Source of the DNA: Arachnopeziza araneosa
Taxonomy: Eukaryota; Ascomycota; Leotiomycetes; Helotiales; Arachnopezizaceae
Length of the DNA: 64,000 nt
Direction: 5' to 3'
Assembly (NCBI GenBank): GCA_003988855.1
Contig: QYAI01000026.1
Span: 372,001-436,000, forward strand
Under the pieces are notes generated by a model. That model did not search any database, had not been told where the DNA came from, and saw only the letters and a program-made list of their open reading frames with translations. Positions 45,747 to 57,397 of the stretch are shown here, in pieces (position 1 is the stretch's first letter; the number at the start of each line of letters is the position of its first letter). The translations under genes and the position numbers were made by a program.

Positions 45747-46778
45747 TTATAGTTTAGTGCTTTTGTTCTGCTTATTGTCTGTTCTATTCGCTTGAGCCAT
45801 TCGCAACAGTGCGTAGAGGCTTTGTAGCCTAGGCATTTCCAGTCCCTTCTGTCGAGCTATTCTAATAGGATTTCCAAGAATCACTTCCAGTTCCATCGTC
45901 TTGCCTTGCTCCCAGTCCAATAACATGCTGGCCTTGCTGCCACTATTATTCTTCTGACTGCTTAATAGAATTGCTTCGCTGGTTGCAAGGTTTTGAGGTA
46001 AAGTTGCACCTAGCACTTTTGGGGCTGTGGACAGCACCTCATCCATGACGCCCTTTAAGTGAAGATATAGTTCCGCATCCATCGACATCGCGTTGTTTGT
46101 CGAGCCACCTGAGAGAACTGCAGAAGGATTCATAGCAGCATTAATGGCAATCTTGTGCCACCGGACCATTTGTAGCTCCACGTGGGAATATTCTTCTGCG
46201 TCAGCAACTTTCGCTGCTTGCAATAGTTGCACCAGTTTCTTGTTTGACTCGATCGAGTTTTCCTGCTCCGTATTTCCTGCTTTGGAGTCCATGCTTCCAG
46301 GTAGATATGGCCCAATGCTTATTCTTGTCCAGCGATTGTGCTTAACAACTCCGGGGGATGTTTGCGCTACGCTAGCAGCTGTTACCGCGCTGAGTATGGT
46401 GCTGGATGGAAATCTTTTCGAGTACGGTTCTTCAACGCCTAATCCATTTTGTATAAGAACAATAGCCGATCTCCTTTGGACCAAGCCTTCCAAAATATCG
46501 GAATCATCACGAATATCTGGTAGTGCTTTAGTGCTCACTATCACGTAGTCCCAAGGCAGTTTGGAGTCGACGGCTTCTTTGGGACTTGCGAAAGTTCGAT
46601 GAGGAATGAACGTAGAGGATCCGTATTTTGGCGACGAAACTTTGAACCCATTTGCCTTCACAGCTGCGTAATTTGACCTACACACCACTGATACCAGGGT
46701 TTCTGGTACCTCTGCGAGTCGAGAGGCATAGAATGCGCCAATTGCGCCAGCGCCAACAATGAGAATGCTGATCGGCAT
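45747..46778 (-). CDS. Ketopantoate reductase-like protein (PanE/ApbA family)
   Basis: Single exon, 343 residues. The N-terminal Rossmann motif is ILIVGAGAIGAFYASRLAEV (residues 5-24); next VSTKALPD and LIQNGLGVEEPY, typical of PanE-like reductases, with the helical C-domain containing WHKIAINAAMNPSAVLSGGS (the conserved Lys-Asn pair) and EVILGNPIRIARQKGLEMPR. The family reduces 2-dehydropantoate to pantoate, but fungal genomes hold several PanE-like paralogues of unknown substrate, so the exact reaction is not assigned. Divergent from the 2EXR gene. Confidence 0.9.
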   Translation of the reverse strand: MPISILIVGAGAIGAFYASRLAEVPETLVSVVCRSNYAAVKANGFKVSSPKYGSSTFIPHRTFASPKEAVDSKLPWDYVIVSTKALPDIRDDSDILEGLVQRRSAIVLIQNGLGVEEPYSKRFPSSTILSAVTAASVAQTSPGVVKHNRWTRISIGPYLPGSMDSKAGNTEQENSIESNKKLVQLLQAAKVADAEEYSHVELQMVRWHKIAINAAMNPSAVLSGGSTNNAMSMDAELYLHLKGVMDEVLSTAPKVLGATLPQNLATSEAILLSSQKNNSGSKASMLLDWEQGKTMELEVILGNPIRIARQKGLEMPRLQSLYALLRMAQANRTDNKQNKSTKL

Positions 46779-47347
46779 ACTGAACTGTTGTAGAAGGTAC
46801 TTACTATGCAGCTATTTTTCGGAGAAGATCGGAAGAGTGGATGGTATAGCAACCACGCAGGGGAGGTTTCGGACTTAGGCGAGGCGGCCGCAATCATTGA
46901 TCATTCTGATGTTGAGACTACCTAGGTATTCAGTCCAACCTACAACTCACAAAGTGGTGACAGTAAGTGGACTATTTAAGCTTTTATATAGATTATCTAG
47001 GCTTGGAATGTTTATAAGCATCCGAAATTTCATTAGCTAGGTAAGCATGCCTGAATGACACTAAGATGGTGCTTGTTGCTTCTCCAGCTCTAAAATCTAG
47101 AGTTGAGACATTGGTCGGCTCCGGGTGAAGCTATTCAAATTCTATGCTTCGGGGTACGTACATAATTACGCTTTATTGTCTCGCAGTGTGCTGTCACCTG
47201 TTCTTAATTACGGTTGCCTGTGCGCCAAGATAGCTACCTACAGGTAGATTGTAGGCTTCAAAGTCAGTCGCTGGTCTCCGAATGACTATTTAAATAGCAA
47301 ACCCCAGTCTGCATCAGGAGATAAACATCCTTCATCAAGAAATCACT
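46779..47347. promoter_or_regulatory. Divergent promoter, PanE-like / 2EXR
   Basis: 569 bp with several CCTAGGTA/TACCTAGGT-like palindromic words (near 46920 and around 47230). No gene seen. Confidence 0.45.
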
Positions 47348-48211
47348 ATGAGTTCATCCCAGAATCATCTGCGTTCGACTATGAACAACCAAACTCCACC
47401 GCTTTCCACCTTTAGTCTCTTTTCGAGTCTACCACTAGAGCTTCAAATCAAAATCTGGCAGCTAGCATCACAAATACCACGCATAACCGAAGTCCACGGC
47501 TATGGCTTTTCTAGTGGTCGGCATTACCCTCATCAACGAACCCGCCGCTCTAATCCGAGGTTCAATCCACCACACTTTGCTATTCACCCGCTACTCCATA
47601 CCTGTCCTCTCTCTCGGTCTATCTATCGAGCTATGGATTCTGCTCGGTTGCCTCTGAGCTTGAAAAAGCTGGTCAATGGCTGTGATTGGTTCGCATCCGC
47701 TCACATTGAAGACGATATAGGAAAAGTTGTTTGGCAACCTTGTAGCAGCGTTGACAATGGTCGGCATTTCTTCCTGAATTTTCAAGGTCAGAGGAGCGGG
47801 AACTGGGATCAAGGAGATATATTTTTCGACAACGGAACGACGTGGTACGAGCCAGTATGTCAGTCGGAATGGCTAACTCGTTGTGGTGTCCGACGGTTAG
47901 CCTGCGATATTGAAGCGTTTTATGCCGAGCAAAGGGATGGTAGAGGGATTGGGTGGAGGATGGTGTGTGCAGTGAGCGATTTGGAGGAACTGGACCTTGT
48001 TCTGGTGCCGAAAGAGTCAGGATGGAGGAATAGGAACAAAGAAGTAGAATTCATTGATGTAGCCAATGAGCTAGTCAGGGAAGAAAGGGTCGAACTAAGT
48101 ATGTGGCGGAAAATACACGAGACTGAGATGGTAAAGGTGAGAAAATCAAAACCAGACTGGAAAGAACCAATTGTTAGATTTGTGGTTGCCAGGAAGTGGA
48201 AGATTGTGTGA
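47348..48211 (+). CDS. 2EXR domain protein (fungal)
   Basis: Single exon, 287 residues. The opening domain reads FSLFSSLPLELQIKIWQLAS at about residues 22-41, the F-x-x-LP-x-EL-x-x-KIW-x-x-A pattern that defines 2EXR proteins, followed by HPLLHTCPLSRSIYRAM and the DIFFDNGTTWYEP segment typical of the family. 2EXR genes are strongly expanded in helotialean and other filamentous fungi; biochemical role unknown. No catalytic residues are evident. Confidence 0.85.
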   Translation: MSSSQNHLRSTMNNQTPPLSTFSLFSSLPLELQIKIWQLASQIPRITEVHGYGFSSGRHYPHQRTRRSNPRFNPPHFAIHPLLHTCPLSRSIYRAMDSARLPLSLKKLVNGCDWFASAHIEDDIGKVVWQPCSSVDNGRHFFLNFQGQRSGNWDQGDIFFDNGTTWYEPVCQSEWLTRCGVRRLACDIEAFYAEQRDGRGIGWRMVCAVSDLEELDLVLVPKESGWRNRNKEVEFIDVANELVREERVELSMWRKIHETEMVKVRKSKPDWKEPIVRFVVARKWKIV

Positions 48212-48722
48212 ATGTTAACCGAGGAATCAATTCAGCTCCTCATAAACTCTTGGACTCTATCAAGCGAGGTTTTAACTTAATGTGCAAACCCCTGCAAGAC
48301 AGCAGTTATTCTTGCCAATAATGCCAAGTCCTCGTCAAGAGCTACATCCTTTATGGAAGCAATGAAGCAGAGAGGTAAAGAAGTAATGATCAAATTGAAG
48401 ATGTAAAAGTCCATGCAATTTTACTGACCAATAACAATGTTTTCTAGGTACGATGCATCTACCGCGCCAGGCAAGCACCTTTGACCGTTGTACACTTCAG
48501 CATTAATAGAACACACCTGTAGCATCGCGAAACATGTATAGAATGAGTTAAGTCACCACTCCATCTCCCTTAATTCCGTACAATTCAGTTCATTACACAA
48601 ATAAGGAAATTCGCTCGACAGGCTGTCATGTGACATTCGCGCTCCATAGATTGCGGATGATTTTCAAATGAGAACATAACTTCGTAAAGAATTAGAAAGC
48701 CCTTCGGGGGAACATCATGAAA
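48212..48722. other. Convergent intergenic region
   Basis: 511 bp, AT-rich; nothing recognised. Confidence 0.45.
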
Positions 48723-51700
48723 TCATGAACCAGTACGCCTCGAGAGACTGTTTTTACTTTTTGTGTGAGGTTGAGAAGAACGTCCAGATACAGAGCCTGG
48801 TGCTTGACCAACATGAGAGTGACGGTTCCTGGTTGAGTTATGAAGATGACCAACATCATGTTTACCTGTTTACAGTCAAAATAAGTTCAATGCAGAAAAG
48901 GATAAAGAACTTACCATCACAACAAGCTCTGACATTTTCGAGCTTGTCAGATTCTCGATCTTGTTTCTCGATGATTTCCCTCAGATCTTCGGCACTGTCA
49001 TGAACCTCGCTGGCTTCGTATAGACTTCCTCCATTGCTCACACTGTGCCTGCTTCTTCGACTGGAAAAGCTTCCACCTATAGCCTCCTTGCCAGGCTTCC
49101 AATAACTGCTCAATCTCGAAAAAGTTCCCATTGATGGACGGGAGGATGTAGAGCCGGCTTGCTGCCGAACAGCTTTGCTAGGCGACTCATTGCGAATTGT
49201 GCGGCTGTTGTATGATGACAATGAAGCCGCACCCCGACGAGATGTATCTTCAACCCCAGGATTGAATTCTGCTACATCTTCGTTGGTCAGAGACCCGTTA
49301 GCGACCTCCGACGAGTCTTCTATGGCGTCTTCTCCAGTCCTTAGTAGAAGATACGATAATGCATTGAACCACGTCTCATGCCTTTGCCCAGTAGTTGCAG
49401 TAAATTTCACAGCTCGTCCAGGCGTGATGATTACCAAACTCTTGCGATGAAGGCCAGGAGGCATTGGATTGTCATCAGTGACTACTCTGACTGCTTCAAT
49501 AGGCACGCTCTTCGCCTTCAATTCTGCGCGACCAGCGGATGAGGGATCACGATCACTCCAGTAAAGGGTTCTTGTGTACGGATGGACCCAGAAATAACGT
49601 CTATGTCGATTCTCTGACATTGCTCCTCTTCCAGCTTTTCGTGTATATTTCCACAAGTATTCTCCAATCATGGTTTGAGTAATGGCATTGATCATTCGGG
49701 GGTCAGTGTTTGATTGCAGACCATGCGGCATTGCAATGCCATTACGGTTGAAGCGGGTGTCGACTTCTGATGCGAAAGAAGATACTGAAGACGCCCTTGA
49801 CCTACCAGACCGGCTAGGTATCTGAATCTCAGCAGCACCAGAAGAATGCAGTGGGCGCGGCGTCGTCCCCCCCCGGAGAGAGCTGGGGCTCATTGCGGCT
49901 TGACTATTGGGTGTTCTAGGCCGGAAAGAAGGATTTGCTTTATAAGCAGAAGCTGGCATCAGTGGAGGGCCCATAGTTCCAAGACCGCCTGAAGAGGAGC
50001 CCGACCGCTGAGCTGCAGCAGCAATAACTTGCTTGTGATCGTTAGGTAGGGGGGGGTGAGCGCCTGATAACGAATTGTTCCGGCTACTGGAGCTGCCTGG
50101 TCTTTTCTGGAGGCTAGTATCATTGACATCGTCGGGGCTAGTCATGGTTGCTCTTGTACGACTGACACTGCTAACACTATCTTGTGATTTCTGAGTTCTG
50201 AAGCCATTATGAGCTATTGATTCCCGAGGTGATGAAGCCATCTTTTGGTCGTTTTGATTCATTACAGCCTCTTTCTTCCCAGCCTTAAACATCTCATCAA
50301 TCTGATTTCCTGTTAAGGCAGTTTGTGCACTCTCATCCGTTGTTTCGATGCGATTTTTCCTAAGGAATCTGTCATGAGGATTGCTGGACAGTTCCTTGAA
50401 TGGTCGCGAGGATTCAGGAGTGTCATTCATAGGCGAGTCACTAGGAGACTGGCGTGTCTCGTCCTCGGCAATTATAGGCGTGGTCGGTTGTTTGTACTTA
50501 TTCAAGCTAAATGCATACCCAAGGGCAGTGGCTTTTGGGGTTTCGGGATCTTTCTCTCTGCTAAACACCTCCAACACAGGTTCGCCCTTAAGGGAAATGA
50601 TAGCGTCTCTTTGTGGGCTGCGAGGTTCGATAGGCTTTGTATCCACAGACTGAATCGATGAGAACATAAGCGATGTTGGGACTGGGACAAATTCGGCAGA
50701 ATTCATTGGTCTTACGGCTTGTGCAGGCTGAAGTGGTTCAAAATGTTCCGAGACGATGCTAGACAAACTCAATGGAGCCTTTGCTACCTGCAAAGCCGCA
50801 AGATTTGTTAACGGAGTATGAACACGGGAAGTAGGTGGCGACGGGAACTTCGAGAGATTTTCGTCTATGATCTCTGGATCATATTGTGAACTCATATCAC
50901 TATAGGTCGAGGTTGACATTGGCCGAGCTCCTTCATCAGAAGAAACTTTCAATGAATTGGTTGCTAGCTCTTCGTGCCACTGACTAGAGGCATCAGAAGT
51001 TGTAGTATTGACCTGTGTAGCAGTCGAAGACTGCTTTTGAGAAGCTTGATGAGTAATCTCAGCAACGGCTACTCCAGCAAGACCCGCCTTAATCAAGTGA
51101 GGAAGAACAGGCAGTTGCGTACGGATCTCGGGCTCCCATGGCTCAGTCATCATCCCAGAGTCAACCATTAGGATTGGTGGAACAAACGGGATTAAAGAGT
51201 TTGGAGACGGTGGATTCTTAGTGGCGGTGGCCCTTGAAGCAGGAGTAGCAGATTGAGAAGCGAATGTGCTGTGGTTTGGGGTATCTAGCACCGAGTCTTC
51301 ATCATCACTTCCACCAAGATCTCCGAGCTCAGCAAACAAGCTTTGGCCAGCCATATGGGGAGTTCCACTCTGGCTACTGTTCGCGAAGCTTGCAGGACTA
51401 TTCTGAAATTGAGGTTCTTCACTAACTGCTCTTGATCGACGATTGGCACCGCGGCCAACTCTCAATCGTAGTCGTTGAGGATGAGATTGAGCTGTTGGAG
51501 TCTTGAGCTCCTCATAATCATATTCATCATCTGAAGTAGATGCAGTGCTTTGGAAAGAATGACGATTTCCGGCTAGTGACAAAGCACCAGGAGGTGATCT
51601 GCTCTGCACACTGTCAGTTGGTCCTCCTTCTGTCTCTGTGAGATCGTCGCTGCCACTGAGGTCTTCATGGCCAGTTTGGAAATCCTCGGTCTCTGTAGCA

Positions 51701-53404
51701 CGCTCATTAGCGGTCTCAAATGCGTCGCTAGTTTCCTGCTCATTGGCTGTCTCAAATTGATCGCTTAAATCAGTCGTATTTGAGCCAGCGAAACTGCCTA
51801 CTGCAGTTCTTACGGTTGAATGTGCCGCAGCAGTTGCTGAATGACTAGGGCTTTTTTGTTCATAATCTTCTTCCCAGTTGGGGTCTTCAAGGAAAATCTC
51901 ATTTTTACTATTTCTGAACCCACCAAGTTGCCCCGGCTTGAGTGGTTTTTTGAAATCTTTCGAATCTATTTTCCTGGCCTTCTTCCCATTTCCCGATCCA
52001 AACTCTCCTCGTCGAGCATCAAGCTCATCTCTGGCATCTTGAAGCATCCTTTTCAGCTCGAGTTTCTCTGTTTTTTCTCGGTGGATGTTACCCTTCAAGT
52101 TCTGAATCATGCGGTGTGCATGGTGTAAAGAACTCTTCAAGGTTTCAGACTCCAACATACTATGACGAGGAGTGCCTTTAACAGGAGAGGGTGGTGGTGA
52201 ATGCTCTGGGGTAACATCATCAGCAGCGGTCTCAAAATCCTCATCGCTGATTCCACTCTTCTGCTCTCGATCTTCGAGCTTTCCTCGCTGATGAGCAACT
52301 GCTCGGGCGAGTTCTTGATTCTGACCAGTCAAGTCCTCGATTTTCCGTTGCAGAGCAACTCTTTCACTTTCAGCTAGTGTCATGCTCCGCTTCACGTTTC
52401 CAATTTCAACCTCGTGATGCTTGGTAGAGGCTGCATGATCATCCAAAAGCTTTGCATGGCTAGATTTGATATCATCCAACTCTTTTTGAGTACTGCTTTT
52501 CTCAGCGTGAGAAATGTTAAGACTCTGTGTCAATTTCCTCTCGCGGTCTGCAGCCTCCTTTGCAGCTGCCAGGAGCTCATGAATCTGGGTCTCCAGGTTC
52601 CAGTTCTCATCTTTATATCTGTGCTCACTCTCATCAAGACTTCTCAGGCGTTCAGTCAGCCCTTCAGCGTCAACCTCTAATCTCGACTTTTCAAGTTTAG
52701 CAATTTTCAGTGAGTCTTCCTTCTCCGCAAGTAGAGCTTGAAGATGTCGCACTTGAGATAGGAGTGATGTGCTGATCTCAGTTGCAAATTCAATATCATG
52801 GACGCGGTTCGATGGCTGATTTCGTTGTCTCCGATTATTGGGCACGGCGAGTTTAGAAGGAGAATTACTACCCTGGCTCTCGAATTTTGAGGGGCTAATT
52901 GATCGCTGTAATGTGTCAGAAGTCGATAATTTTCTTCCCTGCGATGATTACCTTTGAATCACCAAATGGTGATGTTCCCATCTCACCACTCGCGACTCTT
53001 GATTTTGGCAAGAACGCCCTTGCCGTTTCCCGACCCACCTCATTATATTCTTTTTCGATTTCTACGAGCTTCTGCCTTAGCTCTGGAGTGATATCCCCTT
53101 CGCTTTGTTGTTTCTCTACATCCTTGAGACGGTCTGCTAAGTCCTTCCGTTGTTGTACCAAGGTTGTTCCAAGTTTCGAGGCCTCTTGTATACGTCTTTC
53201 GGTTTCTGCTAGATGGGCTTCTATTGTTCGTTTTGCCTGGTCTGGAGATGTTGCTGGGCTTAATGAAAATAGCTGAGTGTCAAAATTGGAGAAGCGGTGG
53301 TGGGTCGAGCCAGTTGGCGGAGATAGAAAAGGATCCTGTTCGGAGGGAATCATATTCGATAACGAAGCCACCGAGGGAGTATCTGCTGCCAGTGACGTCG
53401 CCAT
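48723..53404 (-). CDS. apsA: Cortical dynein/mitochondria anchor ApsA/Num1
   Basis: Large cortical protein that positions nuclei by anchoring dynein at the plasma membrane. Three minus-strand exons (52952-53404, 48915-52905, 48723-48865) give 1528 residues. The N-terminus (about 60-160 and 175-450) is coiled coil. A long disordered middle (Ser/Thr/Pro, acidic; ETANEQETSDAFETANERA is a short internal repeat) follows. A PH domain lies at about 1229-1340: IGEYLWKYTRKAGRG, HRRYFWVHPYTRTLYWSDRD, KFTATTGQRHETWFNALSYL, as in Num1/ApsA/Mcp5, which binds PI(4,5)P2. The last exon adds CCDGKHDVGHL, also a recurrent ApsA ending. The start ATG at 53404 lies in the first exon; downstream GTG/TTG readings are not starts. 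Confidence 0.94.
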
Positions 53405-54215
53405 GATAGGAAGTCGCTCACTATCACCAGTGCTGTTCAAAACTCTCCTAACAATCTCTCCGACTGCCCTACCTCAAGGGCAACCACACAGCACAAGATG
53501 TATAGACACAAATCGCGTGAGATCCAGTTCATTCGCAGGTCCGGTAAGGAGGAAGATCGACCAAACCGAGAGAATCAAGAAACAAAGATTCGTAATTTGA
53601 GGGATCGACGTGTTGATTTTTAAATATTCCTTTAGTGCAAGGGGGCGCGTTCCGAAATCCAGGTTCCCCACTCCCTCCAAGAACGCGCTCTGCTCGACCG
53701 ACTGATTGTCCTGTACACGGAGAATCTATGAACAACAAGAAAATCAAGATCCAAATCGCATAAACGAGAGTTATCGTGAAGGAATTATCCTGAGGGAAAT
53801 CGCGAAAGAGACACCACACGGTGTAGGACTGTCAATGCAGTGGAACTCTTTCAAAGGATTTGGTTGGATAATTAGTGTTCTGTTTGTTGTCTGGTTTTCG
53901 GATTGATTGGCGGACAGCGCATGTTGATGACAACAGCAGTTTCTTATTGTTGTTGAGTTATATTATGAGAAAAGTACCTTTGGAATGATCTTCACTCATC
54001 GTAACATGAATACCTGAATTTCTAGAAAGAAAGGACCCTATTCCTATTGCCACTTCACACCGTTTTGCATTCATTCCAACAAAGTACTAGAAATTGTGCC
54101 TTAGGTATCGATGGGTTTGTCAGCAAAGGAGAAGGCTGAACCTGTAACTCACTGAACATCCCGAACATATATCAGCCTCCTCTCGTTCTCAACACCACAA
54201 CTATCTGTCGAGGCT
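53405..54215. promoter_or_regulatory. Divergent promoter, ApsA / Cwc24
   Basis: 811 bp between divergent start codons. Short frames exist but do not look coding. Likely includes leaders of both genes. Confidence 0.45.
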
Positions 54216-55513
54216 ATGGAATCCACCGGAGAGATTCAGTTATCTTCTGGCCCAGGGGCTATTTTCAAGAAGCGTCCAGCTAAAGGCAAATCCAATTTTC
54301 GCAAACGACCCACCACCCCACCAACTGCTGATAGCAATTCTGATTTCTCATCCTCAGAAGATGAATCAGGACACAAGACCAAGAGAAGGAAAAAACACGC
54401 TGGACTTCTGATAGCGTCCGCAAAGAGCAGTGCTACCGTGAACGACGACCTGATTGCCACAAAATATACAGCGGCGCTCAATACCACTATTAAATCCTCC
54501 AACGACGCCACCAAACACTCGAACTGGTACGACGAAAACGCCACCGACGCGCTCTCCACCAGAAATTTACTAGGAACGACAAGATTGGCGCCCTCCGAAT
54601 CTTCAGATGGGACGTACAAAGGCTTAGCTAACCAGAAAACCTTTATTCAAAAGAATCCAAATGCATCTCCGAGGGTTGTTGGGCCGGTGAAAGCACCTAC
54701 CAATATTCGAACTATCACCGTTACAGACTTCGCACCCGATGTGTGTAAAGATGTAAGACTTATTCTCATTTCCTTTTTGTTATTTCTACCTCGAGAGGTT
54801 TCGGGACTACTTCGGTTATCCTTACATTCTCCTTCGAGATTAGGAGAATCACATACTAACTATTTTATAGTATAAACAGACGGGCTGGTGTGGCTTCGGT
54901 GGGTCTTATTCTCCGTCAAATTCATCATTTCTTTCTATGAGAGCTGAGAGCTTAGGAACATTCTTGGCAGCCCTTTATCTGAAGCATATTTTGAGAATTT
55001 GGCTTTCAGTTCCTCGTCTTCTTTTCAAGATCTTACAAGTCACATACTAATCCGCTCATAGGGGACTCATGCAAATTTCTTCATGCCCGTGAGGACTACA
55101 AGCAAGGTTGGCAGCTAGACCGAGAGTGGGAGAATGTCACGAAAGGCAAAAATATCACCAGAGGCACTACAATTGCTTCTGCTAATCGTAACGTTGATGA
55201 GCCGGCCTCGGATGATGACGATACAGTCCTGGAGGGTATTCCGTTTGCGTGCATTATATGCCGGGACAAGTACAAAAATCCAGTAATCACAAAATGCGGT
55301 CACTACTTTTGCGAAAGTTGCGCCTTGAGAAGATATAAGAAAGACCCGAGTTGTGCTGCATGTGGAGCTGGTACGGGTGGAGTTTTCAACGTAGCTAAAG
55401 GCTTGAAGAAGTTATTAGATAAGAAGAGAGAAAAGGTTGCCAGGAAGAGGCAGAGAGCCATTGAGGCTGGGGAGCAGGTCAGTGAGGAGGAGATGGATGC
55501 AGACGAGTTGTAG
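54216..55513 (+). CDS. CWC24: Pre-mRNA-splicing factor Cwc24 (CCCH + RING)
   Basis: Spliceosome factor acting with the Prp19-related complex before the first catalytic step (RNF113A orthologue). Exons 54216-54752, 54871-54898 (only 28 nt) and 55062-55513 give 338 residues. The N-terminus is Ser/Lys-rich with KTKRRKKH. The CCCH finger is built from three exons: CKDYKQTGWC, then GFGDSC, then KFLH (C-x8-C-x5-C-x3-H). The conserved AREDYKQGWQLDREWE follows. The RING finger is FACIICRDKYKNPVITKCGH through CESC and CAACG with full C3HC4 spacing. The acidic tail is SEEEMDADEL. Confidence 0.95.
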
Positions 55514-55860
55514 ATAGAAAATAATGTGTATTCAAGTCCAGCCACAATCTTCTTTTAATTTATCTTTCTTTGAAAAATAGACTCGTTGTATGGTTGTATT
55601 TACTACATAATGTCACCATTCAATATCAGTAGAACCCAACCACTCTCATAGAAAGGATGCTCGGAGCCGCTAAGAAAGAGTTTCTCCTGCATTTGAACTC
55701 TTTGACCACCTCTCTTTTTCAAGAACTTGTATTAATAGTCGGTGCTGGAACCGATATAGGACATGGGATGTAAACCGTGTTGTAACTTGTGTTGCACCCA
55801 AGATCACCTAATCTCATTAACCTTGTTTCGTGTCTGAGGGATTGTAATCTTAAATCTTTA
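55514..55860. other. Convergent intergenic region
   Basis: 347 bp between convergent genes. On the minus strand, the frame LGDLGCNTSYNTVYIPCP (near 55745-55805) contains two Cys and could be a further exon or read-through tail of the next gene; not supported enough to annotate. Confidence 0.4.
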
Positions 55861-56681
55861 CTAGACAGAGAAGGGAAAGGTGTTTCGTTCGGCATGGTTC
55901 GCCGCAAAATTTGAGGTGCTACCACTTGGTTCTCTGGTTGTCTCGTTCTCTTCCTCTTCTTGTCTTGATCCCACAGGTATGTAAAAGGAATAAGGTTTCT
56001 CACAAGTGGTTTTACAGGATGTTGTCTCCGTAATGCTGGTACAGCCACAGGAGAGTGTAACACTGCTCAGTTCAATACAATCTGCGTGTGTCAGACATGT
56101 CGTACTTGAACAGTTAGCTCCATCTGTCTTAGTCACCGTTGCGCAGGTGGGTTTAGATGTTATTGCTGAAGATGTCCTTGTACCTACATTATATATTAAT
56201 AAATTACCCCCTAAGCTTCCATAGGAGTTTGACGTCTTCTGCAGTTAAACAGCGTGTATTTGAGTATTTGCGAGCGAAACACTTACTAGTCGTACTACAT
56301 AACAAGTTTGTTCGATACGACGTCCCACAACCACCATGGCAACTGGTAGGACAGGCAGTGAATGAAATTGAAGTTGCAACATCTGTGGGGCATCCGCAAG
56401 GTACGTCGAGATTTTTGATTAAAATGCATTCTGGGACAACACAGAAACTTGGAGTTGGTAGCAGACAATGACGGAATGTTGTCTTCGTTACTGTAGGACA
56501 AGACAGCTGAGTTGGACTGATACTATAGCCTGGAGAAGAAAGAAGGGCGGAACTGAGTAGAGGTAAGTTTAGTGAGAGAGGATGATATTACTTTCGTAAT
56601 ATTGGTAACGACGTACGTAAGGGCGGGTAGTAAAAGAACTGACGCATGCGAAACAAAACGCATCATCATCATCATCATCAT
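55861..56681 (-). CDS. Candidate small secreted cysteine-rich protein
   Basis: Hand-built model: exons 56592-56681, 56287-56506, 55861-56183; 210 residues in frame. The first exon opens with seven ATG codons in a row followed by RFVSHASVLLLPALTYVV, a plausible signal peptide. The mature part has two Cys-rich blocks: SCPTVTKTTFRHCLLP through CVVPECI, PCGCPTDV and CPTSCHGGCGTSY; and TCATVTKTDGANCSSTTC through CIELSSVTLSCGCTS and CKTTCEK. The two blocks share a C-[PA]-TVTKT opening and a CGC core, so they look like diverged repeats. The Cys-free, charged tail may be an artefact of an unspliced end. Function unknown; size and Cys content would fit an effector or wall protein. Confidence 0.5.
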
Positions 56682-57397
56682 CGATAAAAGTGTTGGGCTT
56701 GCTCAAATGATTATGGAGATTTCAAGAAATGTCAAATGTGTACTTCCTCGGGCGCTTTATAGACAGGCTCTCTAAAATCCATGTTTCGCTCTTGGAACAT
56801 TGCAGGGTATGGAAGCAAGATCTATAAAAAGAACCAACGGAACAACTTGTTCCCTGGTTTTATTCAGCCAGCTCCGACGGAATGCTTCCTAAAGATCACT
56901 TTCATTTGTGACAGGAAAGTCGAATACGAAGTTCGAAGTTCCCTCGCCACCTCATTAGCCAAAAATCGACTAAACCCTTGGAGATTAATGGTTTTCGGAA
57001 CAGCAACCGGGCAGGCGAGAACGAACGGTTGGACGAGGGAGAGCATCATCAATGATCTGCTCAAATACCAGTCCTAGCACATTGCAGGCAGGTGACTTGA
57101 TGCATCCAAAACTCTGGGATATTTCCAGCGTAACGATTCTGTGCTTTAACAATTCGTAGATACTCTCATAAAAGATCTCAACCAATTAGTTTGAGTGAAG
57201 ATCCTCACAGTGTGCAAGGCTGTTTACTTTAAGTCCATTCTCTTCACAGTTTCCCGATTAACGAGGTAGCTAACAGAAATTCTCGTCGATAACATTAAAG
57301 CCACTCATATGTAAAACAATATGATCGACTTTAGGTTATTTCCATGATATTAGCTTTGTGAACGCGAGATGTTTCTAAACCACCAGCAGAATCCAGT
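56682..57397. other. Intergenic region
   Basis: 716 bp between the start of the Cys-rich gene and the 3' end of the amine oxidase. No gene recognised; the open frame at 56781-57077 has no support. Confidence 0.45.
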
